Part shown: positions 1-5,752 of the stretch, piece after piece
Layout of the letters: every line of letters begins with the position of its first letter
Numbering within the stretch: position 1 is the first letter of the stretch
NCBI GenBank assembly: GCA_964637725.1
Contig: CAZWXH010000058.1
Span: forward strand, 1-11,085
DNA length: 11,085 nucleotides
From: CAZWXH01 sp964637725
GTDB lineage: Bacteria; Bacillota_I; Bacilli_A; Erysipelotrichales; Coprobacillaceae
Direction: 5' to 3'
Program-made: the position numbers and the translations under genes
Notes under the pieces: model-generated
Databases searched by the model: none
Told to the model about the DNA's origin: nothing
Seen by the model: only the letters and a program-made list of their open reading frames with translations

Positions 1-98
1 TCTATAAAGATATAAAAGACCAAGACTTAAACTCTAAACAAATAGAAATTATTTCAAACATCTTAGAAAAAGTAGGTGAAAACCATGAAAATCATTAG
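1..98 (+). CDS. sbcD: Exonuclease subunit SbcD, C-terminal end (partial)
   Basis: This is the 3' end of a gene that begins before the window. In the frame starting at base 3, 31 codons are open and end with TAG at 96-98; the tail reads ...ISNILEKVGENHENH. SbcD (Mre11-like) is the manganese-dependent nuclease subunit of the SbcCD complex, which cuts DNA hairpins and blocked double-strand ends. None of its catalytic motifs lie in the window. The identification rests on position, since the gene overlaps the start of sbcC by 14 bp as is usual for sbcDC operons, and on the short C-terminal tail. The overlap suggests translational coupling with sbcC. Confidence 0.75.
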   Translation, partial: YKDIKDQDLNSKQIEIISNILEKVGENHENH

Positions 99-3000
99 TT
101 TAACTATGAATGCTTTTTTAGCATATAAAGATAAAACAACAATTGACTTTGAAAGTATGATAGATCATGGTTTATATCTTATCAGTGGACCAACCGGTGC
201 TGGTAAAACAACCATCTTTGATGCCATTACTTTTGTATTATATGGAGAAGCAAGTGGCAGTGAAAGAAATCAATATTATTTTAGAAGTGATTTCGCTGAT
301 GATAAAGAAGAAACATATGTCGAAATGACTTTTGAAATACATGGAGAAATTTATACAATTAAACGTTCACCAACATATACACGTAAAGGTTATAAAACAC
401 CTAAAAATGCAAATGCTTATTTTACTTATAAACAAGTCACTATTGAAGGAGTTAAAGAAGTTAATCAAAAGATTACGACTTTAATAGGCGTTGATGTCAA
501 ACAATTCAAACAAATAGTTATGATTGCTCAAGGTGAGTTTACAAAACTCATCTATGCTAGTAGTGAAGAAAGAGAAAGAGTCTTACGTCATATTTTTCAT
601 AGTGAACCTTTAGTCACTTTTGAAAATATTTTAAAAGAAGAAACCAAACAATATAAAGATCAATACTTCTTCTCTAATCAACAATTATTAAACCGTTATC
701 AACTTTTAACACTACCTGAAGACTTTATGAAGCTACGTCTAGAACAATTTCATCCTTCATATATAGAAGATGCTATACATGAAAATGAAAAGATTTCAAA
801 ACAATCTTTATTAATTCAAAATCAATATGATTTACTCAAACAACAATATGATGAATATTCTCAAACTTATTATCTTAAACAAAAACAAAATCAAGATCTT
901 ATTGATTATCAAAAGATTGATAATCAATATCAAGAATTGTTATTAAAAGATCAAGAGATGAATAACTTAAAAGATGATATTGATCAATTAAAATTATTAG
1001 AACAAAATCAATCTTTAATAGATCAATATAAACATACCAACAAAGATTATCATTTCAATCAAAAAGAATATCAAAACCTTATCACTCAACAAAAAGAAAT
1101 CAATTCTCGTTTTTCTCATATAGAGAAAGAGTACAACAAACTCTCTCTCTATAATAAAAATAAAGAGAATCTTATATTAACAATAGAAAATGCTAAACAA
1201 TCATTAATCAAACAAAAAGCATATCAAACAATTCTTTTACAAGAAGAAGATATAAACAAACAATATCTTCTTCTCAATAAAGAATACCAAGATTTTAAAG
1301 AAGAGAATGAAAGATTAGTAAAACGAATTGAAAGAGATCAAGAAAATACGAATCATCTTCATGATTTACAATTAGATTTATCTTTAAGTGAACAAAAAGT
1401 TAATGAAATGAATCAAAGAAGAATCGCAATTCATGAATTAAGTGATGTCTTTGATCATTATACTCATCTTCAAGATGAACATTATGAATTAGGAAAAAAG
1501 TATAAACAAGCATCAGATGAATATCAATCTATTCAAGATCAATATAATCAAGAAGATGAAAATAACAAGCGTCAACAAGCAGGAATACTCGCATCAACAC
1601 TAAAAGAGAAACAAGCTTGTCCTGTGTGTGGTTCATTAGAGCATCCTCACCTCGCTTCTCTTACTCATGATATTCTGACTCCTAAACAGCTAGAAGAACT
1701 CTTACAAGCAGTAGAAGTCAGTAAAAACAAGAAGGAAGATATTTATCAAGAAGTTCTATCACAAAATCAAAATGTTCAAGAAACAAAGACACAAATTGAT
1801 TTATTAAAGAAACAACTAAGAATAGATGATGAATTAAATAAAGAAGTCTTTATTCAATTATTAGCAAATATAAGTCTATATATTAATGAACAAGAAAAGA
1901 CATATCATAAGAAACAAACAGAAGTTGAATATTTAAAGAAGATAAAAAGTTCTCTAGAAAAAGATCAAGTTGTTTTATCTAAACAAAATCAAAAACTTGA
2001 AGACTACAAAAATCAACTTCATACTTTAGAACTTAAAAAAACATCTTTAAAAACACAATTAGATCAATATCTTAAAGATGATCAACAAATTAATCTTGAA
2101 TCTTTAGAAGTTAATTTAAATCAACATGAAAAAGAACTCGTTGATTTAAATCATCTTCTAGATTCTATAACAACAAACTATAATCAATGTCAAAAAGAAT
2201 TATCGGTTATAACAACTCAATTAGAGATGAATCAAAAAAGAGATCAAGAATTATCATTATCTTTATCTCAATTAAAAACTCAATATGATTTATTTATAAA
2301 GACTTATTTTAAAACTGAAGACAACTTCAATAAATATACTGTTATCTTAGATACTTTAAAAGAAAAAGAGGAAGTCTATCAAAATTATATAATTCAAAAG
2401 AATACTCTTTTTTCTCGTTTAAAAGAACTTAAAGAGCTTACTAAAGATAAATCATTAATTGATTTATCTTTAGAAGAAGATAAACTTAAAGCTTTAGAAA
2501 TAAGTAGAGATGATGTATTTAAAGATATGAATCATTTAAAACATACTTTTGAACAAAATGCTTCTCTTATTAAAATTCTTGAAAAAGAATATAAGAAGAA
2601 TCAAGATGTCTTTGAGAAATATACTTTATATCAAGATCTCTTAGATATGACATCAGGAAAAAACCCTCAAAGATTATCTTTTGAAAGATATGTACTCTCT
2701 TCATATTTTGAACATATTTTAGAATATGCGAATGTGGAATTATTAAAGATGAGTCAAGGGCGATATGCTATGCATAGAAAACAAATGACAAAGGGAGCAA
2801 AACAACAAGGATTAGATTTAAGTGTTCTTGATTATGAAACAGGTATTATGAGAGATATTCAATCATTATCTGGTGGAGAATCATTTAAAGCGGCTCTTGC
2901 TTTAGCACTAGGTTTATCTTCAATGATTCAAAGTTATGCTGGTGGTATTGAATTAAATACTTTATTTATAGATGAAGGATTTGGTTCATTAGATAGTGAA

Positions 3001-3159
3001 TCTATTGATCAAGCTCTATCAGTATTACTTGATTTAAAGAATGATAATAAAGTGATTGGTATTATCTCACATGTTAATGAACTTAAGGAAAGAATTACAA
3101 CGCAAATTGTTGTTGATAAGATGAAGAATGGAAGCACTCTTCATATCGAGAAAGAATAA
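85..3159 (+). CDS. sbcC: Exonuclease subunit SbcC (Rad50-like ATPase)
   Basis: A 1024-residue SMC/Rad50-type ATPase that partners SbcD in processing DNA hairpins and double-strand ends. The N-terminal lobe has Walker A GPTGAGKTT at residues 35-43 and a Q-loop glutamine near 149 (IAQGEF). A very long Gln/Lys/Glu-rich coiled coil runs from about 210 to 850. It is interrupted exactly midway by the zinc-hook CPVC at 512-515, followed by GSLEHPH, which dimerises Rad50-type proteins. The C-terminal lobe has the signature LSGGES at about 928-933, Walker B ending in D963-E964 (TLFIDEGFG) and the D-loop SLDSE. Length is normal for the family. I chose ATG 85 because AGGTGA at 74-79 lies 5 nt upstream and the protein then begins MKIISLTMNAF, as in homologues; an in-frame GTG at 76 would add three residues. 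The gene overlaps sbcD and is presumably cotranscribed with it. Confidence 0.95.
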   Translation: MKIISLTMNAFLAYKDKTTIDFESMIDHGLYLISGPTGAGKTTIFDAITFVLYGEASGSERNQYYFRSDFADDKEETYVEMTFEIHGEIYTIKRSPTYTRKGYKTPKNANAYFTYKQVTIEGVKEVNQKITTLIGVDVKQFKQIVMIAQGEFTKLIYASSEERERVLRHIFHSEPLVTFENILKEETKQYKDQYFFSNQQLLNRYQLLTLPEDFMKLRLEQFHPSYIEDAIHENEKISKQSLLIQNQYDLLKQQYDEYSQTYYLKQKQNQDLIDYQKIDNQYQELLLKDQEMNNLKDDIDQLKLLEQNQSLIDQYKHTNKDYHFNQKEYQNLITQQKEINSRFSHIEKEYNKLSLYNKNKENLILTIENAKQSLIKQKAYQTILLQEEDINKQYLLLNKEYQDFKEENERLVKRIERDQENTNHLHDLQLDLSLSEQKVNEMNQRRIAIHELSDVFDHYTHLQDEHYELGKKYKQASDEYQSIQDQYNQEDENNKRQQAGILASTLKEKQACPVCGSLEHPHLASLTHDILTPKQLEELLQAVEVSKNKKEDIYQEVLSQNQNVQETKTQIDLLKKQLRIDDELNKEVFIQLLANISLYINEQEKTYHKKQTEVEYLKKIKSSLEKDQVVLSKQNQKLEDYKNQLHTLELKKTSLKTQLDQYLKDDQQINLESLEVNLNQHEKELVDLNHLLDSITTNYNQCQKELSVITTQLEMNQKRDQELSLSLSQLKTQYDLFIKTYFKTEDNFNKYTVILDTLKEKEEVYQNYIIQKNTLFSRLKELKELTKDKSLIDLSLEEDKLKALEISRDDVFKDMNHLKHTFEQNASLIKILEKEYKKNQDVFEKYTLYQDLLDMTSGKNPQRLSFERYVLSSYFEHILEYANVELLKMSQGRYAMHRKQMTKGAKQQGLDLSVLDYETGIMRDIQSLSGGESFKAALALALGLSSMIQSYAGGIELNTLFIDEGFGSLDSESIDQALSVLLDLKNDNKVIGIISHVNELKERITTQIVVDKMKNGSTLHIEKE

Positions 3160-3170
3160 ATATTCTTTTT
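3151..3170 (+). terminator. Weak AT-rich terminator after sbcC
   Basis: AAAGAAT (3151-3157) pairs with ATTCTTT (3162-3168) across a 4-nt loop, and the descending arm runs into TTTTT. The stem overlaps the sbcC stop codon. With only one G-C pair it is weak, so some read-through into the following intergenic region is possible. Confidence 0.45.
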
Positions 3171-3224
3171 GACAGTTTTATCTAATAGACTATTGATTTG
3201 ATTTTCTATACAACAATAAATAAG

Positions 3225-3252
3225 TTGACTTACAGCAAATATCATGTATAAT
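3225..3252 (+). promoter_or_regulatory. Strong sigma-A promoter for a short + strand RNA
   Basis: TTGACT at 3225-3230 and a perfect TATAAT at 3247-3252 are separated by 16 nt. This is the best vegetative promoter in the window. It points rightwards but a strong hairpin terminator begins only about 20 nt after the predicted start near 3259. The likely product is therefore a very short untranslated RNA rather than proS mRNA, which has its own promoter at 3681-3708. Confidence 0.75.
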
Positions 3253-3258
3253 AGTAAC

Positions 3259-3310
3259 TGAGATAAGTGTTAAGTTGAAAAGGAAGAGTGCACACTCTTC
3301 CTTTTCGCTT
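3259..3310 (+). ncRNA. Candidate antisense antitoxin RNA, about 50 nt
   Basis: This is the predicted transcript from the promoter at 3225-3252 to the hairpin terminator at 3278-3310. It has no usable ORF. Its 5' part carries ATAAGTGTTAA (3263-3273), which is repeated at 3321-3331. The opposite-strand toxin mRNA therefore contains the complement of that element upstream of the shared terminator, so the two RNAs could pair in trans through the repeat and through the terminator. A tiny RNA of this kind converging on a toxin mRNA, with direct repeats flanking a bidirectional terminator, resembles RNA II of the pAD1 par/fst locus. The boundaries are predicted and no expression is shown. An attenuated leader upstream of proS is the main alternative. 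Confidence 0.5.
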
Positions 3311-3331
3311 TTATGAGGAAATAAGTGTTAA
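3263..3331 (+). repeat. 11-bp direct repeat ATAAGTGTTAA flanking the terminator
   Basis: Identical copies of ATAAGTGTTAA lie at 3263-3273 and 3321-3331, one on each side of the bidirectional terminator. Because converging transcripts read opposite strands, each RNA carries a segment complementary to one in the other. This gives a possible initial pairing site, like DRa/DRb in par-type toxin-antitoxin loci. The repeat is directly visible; the role is inferred. Confidence 0.65.
3278..3310 (+). terminator. Bidirectional intrinsic terminator
   Basis: AAAAGGAAGAGTG (3278-3290) and CACTCTTCCTTTT (3293-3305) form a perfect 13-bp inverted repeat with CA at its centre. The four A-T pairs at the base supply a T-run on either strand, so the hairpin can stop the short + strand RNA and also the leftward toxin mRNA. 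On the + strand it is followed by CGCTTTT. Confidence 0.8.
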
Positions 3332-3338
3332 AGCGTTT

Positions 3339-3361
3339 GTTTAAATAGAATCTATTTAAAC
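3339..3361. repeat. 11-bp inverted repeat overlapping the toxin stop codon
   Basis: GTTTAAATAGA (3339-3349) and TCTATTTAAAC (3351-3361) are perfect complements around a single A. In the - strand RNA the hairpin contains the TAG stop of the hydrophobic micro-ORF. It could not form together with the 5'-3' pairing of 3359-3367 with 3486-3494, since bases 3359-3361 take part in both. It may stabilise the 3' part of the ORF or act as a structural switch. Confidence 0.6.
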
Positions 3362-3411
3362 TTGCTAGAAATAACGAGTAGAATAATAGTAAGTATTACT
3401 AAATATTCCAA
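3352..3411 (-). CDS. Candidate type I toxin: 19-residue hydrophobic peptide
   Basis: A 20-codon - strand ORF starting at TTG 3411 and ending at TAG encodes MEYLVILTIILLVISSKFK, with TTG read as Met. It has an acidic start, a run of about 13 hydrophobic residues able to enter a membrane, and a short basic tail. This is the layout of small type I toxins; size and composition recall the E. coli Ibs peptides, while the locus architecture recalls fst/par. The Shine-Dalgarno GGAGGA (3424-3419) lies 7 nt before the TTG. An in-frame TGA just upstream excludes a longer form. An overlapping frame from ATG 3418 gives a 17-residue non-hydrophobic peptide, but its Shine-Dalgarno spacing is too short. No homologue search was possible, and so short an ORF could be accidental; the case rests on the surrounding RNA architecture. 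Confidence 0.5.
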   Translation of the reverse strand: MEYLVILTIILLVISSKFK

Positions 3412-3428
3412 TTTTCATTCCTCCATTA

Positions 3429-3461
3429 TTAATGATCCTTATCTCCTCGAAAATAGAACAT
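3429..3461 (-). CDS. 10-codon leader ORF upstream of the toxin peptide
   Basis: ATG at 3461 to TAA at 3429-3431 encodes MFYFRGDKDH. It is preceded by AAGGAGGTGG (3476-3467), an almost ideal ribosome-binding site with 8 nt between AGGAGG and the ATG and the strongest one between sbcC and proS. The stop lies just upstream of the GGAGGA that serves the hydrophobic micro-ORF. Translation of the leader could therefore open or couple to the toxin start, as mok does for hok. The peptide has no recognisable feature of its own. Alternatively it is part of the toxin system by a mechanism I cannot read. Confidence 0.4.
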   Translation of the reverse strand: MFYFRGDKDH

Positions 3462-3466
3462 TTGCT

Positions 3467-3476
3467 CCACCTCCTT
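3467..3476 (-). promoter_or_regulatory. Consensus ribosome-binding site on the - strand
   Basis: The - strand reads AAGGAGGTGG, nearly a full complement of the 16S rRNA 3' end, followed by AGCAA and ATG. In a stretch with no long - strand gene, such a perfect site is a strong sign that a small peptide is translated leftwards here. Confidence 0.65.
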
Positions 3477-3485
3477 ATAAAAGCA

Positions 3486-3498
3486 TAGCAAGTTGCTA
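3486..3498 (-). repeat. 5'-terminal hairpin of the toxin mRNA with long-range partner
   Basis: The - strand reads TAGCAACTTGCTA, a 6-bp stem with a single-base centre, starting about one base after the predicted transcription start. Part of it, AACTTGCTA (3494-3486), is also the exact complement of TAGCAAGTT (3367-3359) at the end of the toxin ORF. The RNA could therefore exchange a local 5' hairpin for a 9-bp 5'-3' closure, a known way for type I toxin mRNAs to stay translationally silent. The complementarity is visible; its use is inferred. Confidence 0.5.
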
Positions 3499-3505
3499 CA
3501 AGACA

Positions 3506-3514
3506 ATCATAACA
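3506..3514 (-). promoter_or_regulatory. Extended -10 promoter for the leftward toxin mRNA
   Basis: The - strand reads TGT TATGAT, an extended -10 element (TGnTATnAT) with no good -35 at 17 nt (ACGCAC is there). The nearest TTGAGA is 22 nt away, too far. The predicted start near 3499 gives a leftward RNA of about 220-230 nt ending at the bidirectional terminator. Confidence 0.45.
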
Positions 3515-3543
3515 CAAAGCAAACATCTGTGCGTCTCAATCTG

Positions 3544-3595
3544 TTCATCAATTTGTCTTATAGAATTATCAATTATTTATTTATGAATTGATGAA
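3544..3595. repeat. 10-bp inverted repeat upstream of the toxin promoter
   Basis: TTCATCAATT (3544-3553) and AATTGATGAA (3586-3595) are perfect complements 32 nt apart, and a nested ATCAATT (3568-3574) can also pair with the right arm. It lies upstream of the leftward promoter at 3506-3514. It could be an operator or a structural element; nothing in the sequence decides this. Confidence 0.45.
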
Positions 3596-3680
3596 GATGA
3601 AGTGTTTTTGTGCATAAAAATGAGAAAGTAATGAAACAAACTAAGAAAAGAACTGAAAAAATGATGAGACTAGGTATTGA

Positions 3681-3708
3681 TTGATTTTTGTATTAAATCT
3701 TGTATAAT
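3681..3708 (+). promoter_or_regulatory. proS promoter
   Basis: TTGATT (3681-3686) and TATAAT (3703-3708) are spaced 16 nt apart, 32 nt before the proS start codon. The predicted leader is only about 25 nt, too short for a T-box, and no T-box consensus is visible further upstream either. Confidence 0.7.
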
Positions 3709-3740
3709 AATATAGTAAATATTTGAAAGGGGTAAAAGCA

Positions 3741-5245
3741 ATGGCAAATAACAAAATTAAAAATGATGCAATAACATCAAGAGATGAAGACTTTGCAAAA
3801 TGGTATACTGATGTATGTCGAAAAGCAGAGCTTATGGATTATTCAAGTGTGAAGGGATTTATTATCTATCGACCTTATGGTTATGCTTTATGGGAAATGA
3901 TTCAATCATATATGGATAAAAAATTCAAAGAAACAGGACATGAGAATGTTTATATGCCGCTTTTGATTCCTGAATCATTATTAAAAAAAGAAGCTGATCA
4001 TGTTGAGGGGTTTGCGCCTGAATGTGCAGTTGTCACACGTGGAGGGTTAGACACTTTAGAAGAGAACTTAATTATCCGTCCAACATCTGAAACGTTATTC
4101 TGTGAACATTATGCAAAAGTAGTTAACTCTTATAGAGACTTACCTAAACTATATAATCAATGGTGTAGTGTTGTCCGTTGGGAAAAAACAACACGTCCAT
4201 TTTTAAGAGGATCAGAATTCTTATGGCNNNNNNNNNNGTATCGACGCCACGGCAAGCCTTCCGGCGGATGCCATCACCGGAACCATCGACGCAAGAAGGT
4301 CATACAATTCATGCAACAGAGCAAGAAGCAAGAGAAGAAACAATGAGAATGTTAGATATTTATGAAACAACTTCTCGTGAACTACTTGCGATTCCGATGT
4401 TAACTGGAAAGAAAACAGAAAGAGAAAAATTTGCAGGAGCTGTTGAAACATATACAATTGAAGCTTTAATGCATGATGGAAAAGCACTTCAGTCAGGAAC
4501 ATCACATTATTTTGGTGATGGTTTTGCGAAAGCATTTGATATGAAGTTCCTAGATAAAGATAATCAACAAAAATATGTACATCAAACATCTTGGGGTGTT
4601 TCGACAAGATTGTTAGGGGCTATTATTATGGTTCATGGTGATGATAACGGTTTGGTATTACCACCAAGGTTAGCACCAACACAAGTTATGATCATTCCAA
4701 TTCAACAACAAAAAGATGGCATCTTAGATAAAGCATATGAATTAGAAAAGCAATTAAAAGATCAAGGCATTAGAGTAAAAGTGGATGCAACTGATAAATC
4801 ACCAGGATGGAAATTCTCAGAAGCAGAAATGAGAGGAATTCCCCTTCGTATAGAAGTTGGACCTAGAGATTTAGAAAATGGTCAATGTGTTATCGCAAAA
4901 CGTGTAAATGGTGAAAAACAAACAGTTCAATTAGATGAACAATTACCAACTTTGATTCATTCATTATTAGAAGATATTCATAATGAAATGTATGAAAAAG
5001 CATTAATGTTTAGAAATGAACACATTAATAATGCTTCAACATATGAAGAATTTAAAAATATCTTAGATACAAAAGGTGGTTATGTTAAACTTCCTTGGTG
5101 TGGTGATGAAGAATGTGAAGTCAAAATTAAAGAAGATACTGCTGCAACTTCGCGTTGTATTGATACAAAAGCGACAGTTGAAGGTGTTTGTCCTATCTGT
5201 GGTAAAAAAGCAAAACATATTGTTTATTTTGCAAGAGCATATTAA
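3741..5245 (+). CDS. proS: Prolyl-tRNA synthetase, type 3 (interrupted by an assembly gap)
   Basis: ProRS charges tRNA-Pro with proline in the cytoplasm. The N-terminal part has the class II core, including YMPLLIPESLL, the TSETLF proline-binding stretch and motif 2 RWEKTTRPFLRGSEFLW. The C-terminal part has GVSTRLLG...VLPPRLAP (motif 3), the anticodon-binding domain (VMIIPIQQ...) and a terminal Cys-rich domain (WCGDEECE...CPICGKK) ending in FARAY. The terminal domain and lack of an editing insertion mark the eukaryote-like, type 3 form. ATG 3741 follows AAAGGGG and gives MANNKIKND; an upstream in-frame TTG is less likely. Bases 4228-4292 (10 N plus 55 foreign bases) interrupt the reading frame. 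Without exactly those 65 bases the two halves join as FLWQEGHTIHATEQEA, giving 479 residues, normal for the family. I therefore take the gene as intact in the organism and broken only in this assembly. Confidence 0.93.
4228..4292. other. Scaffold gap plus 55-bp GC-rich foreign fragment inside proS
   Basis: Ten Ns (4228-4237) are followed by 55 bases with 36 G/C (65%), against about 30% around them. The proS sequence resumes at 4293 without losing or duplicating a codon. One frame of the fragment, from 4240, reads IDATASLPADAITGTID, and ATCGACGC occurs at both 4240-4247 and 4285-4292, a 45-bp period. It looks like a scrap of an unrelated high-GC, repetitive gene joined in by the assembler. A real insertion of unknown length cannot be excluded from sequence alone. 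Confidence 0.85.
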
Positions 5246-5260
5246 TTATGCTCTTTTTTT
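5233..5260 (+). terminator. proS terminator
   Basis: AAGAGCATA (5233-5241) pairs with TATGCTCTT (5247-5255) across a TTAAT loop, followed by a T-run to 5260. The loop contains most of the proS stop codon. It separates proS from the spoVA operon. Confidence 0.85.
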
Positions 5261-5308
5261 GTTTATTTTTTTCAAAAAATGTAAAGACTATCTATGAGGT
5301 GAAATATA

Positions 5309-5752
5309 ATGGATAGAAAAGAATACGATCAGTTAGCTGAAGAACTTAAGCCAACTGGACATAAAGTAAAAAATGGTGTGAATGCATTTATATTTGGTGG
5401 TGCCATTGGGATTATTGCCCAAGGCGTTTTAGAACTGTTTATGAATATTTATAACTGTAGTGAAAAAGAAGCCACACCAATGATGATTATTACATTGGTT
5501 TTTATAGCGTGCTTACTAACGGGGCTAGGCATTTATGATAAGATTGCTTCTCATGCCGGAGCGGGAACATTTATTCCTATTACAGGATTTGCGAATAGTA
5601 TGGCATCTTGTGCCTTAGATGCTAAGAGTGAAGGTTTAATATTTGGTATTGGGAGTAATATGTTTAAACTCGGAGGAACGGTTATTACTTATGGTATAGT
5701 CAGTGCTTCTTTATTGGGGGTGATACGTTATGTCTTCACGCTTTTCTGGTAG
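5309..5752 (+). CDS. spoVAC: Stage V sporulation protein AC
   Basis: A 147-residue integral membrane protein of the SpoVA channel, which moves calcium-dipicolinate into the forespore and releases it at germination; SpoVAC itself is known in Bacillus as a mechanosensitive pore component. After a soluble start (MDRKEYDQLAEELKPTGHKVKNG) come hydrophobic segments at about 26-47 and 57-76. A conserved glycine-rich stretch follows (HAGAGTFIPITGFANSMASCALD), then a C-terminal segment ending RYVFTLFW. SpoVAE carries a related HAGALIPITSFGHS stretch, showing the two are paralogues. ATG 5309 has AGGTGA 6 nt upstream. It is the first gene of a four-gene operon, and its end overlaps spoVAD by 23 bp. Expression under sigma-G is expected from the family, but I see no clear sigma-G promoter in the 63-bp gap after proS. 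Confidence 0.93.
   Translation: MDRKEYDQLAEELKPTGHKVKNGVNAFIFGGAIGIIAQGVLELFMNIYNCSEKEATPMMIITLVFIACLLTGLGIYDKIASHAGAGTFIPITGFANSMASCALDAKSEGLIFGIGSNMFKLGGTVITYGIVSASLLGVIRYVFTLFW

Noticed and set aside
800..2600. Frequent GATCAA/AATCAA repeats within sbcC
   Set aside because: They reflect the Asp/Asn-Gln codon pairs of the long coiled coil in an AT-rich genome and do not form a regular array.
3362..3586. A 74-codon + strand open frame (TTG start) in the sbcC-proS gap
   Set aside because: No ribosome-binding site, low-complexity composition with no recognisable domain, and it lies antisense to the better-supported - strand Shine-Dalgarno, leader and hydrophobic ORF.
3225..3740. T-box or other riboswitch controlling proS
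   Set aside because: A promoter, hairpin terminator and aminoacyl-tRNA synthetase gene invite this idea. However, the T-box consensus (AGGGTGGNACCGCG) and a stem I are absent, 430 bp separate the terminator from proS, and proS has its own promoter at 3681-3708.
4221..4607. A 128-codon - strand frame across the proS gap
   Set aside because: It is antisense to conserved proS sequence, contains the Ns and the foreign fragment, and encodes no recognisable domain.
4178..5245. A separate gene for the second half of proS
   Set aside because: Its first part is only out-of-frame proS and foreign sequence. The true reading continues from the first half once 65 bases are removed.
5261..5296. Sigma-G promoter before spoVAC
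   Set aside because: A CTATCTA at 5288-5294 matches the sigma-G -10 at 5 of 7 positions, but no suitable -35 lies at the correct distance.
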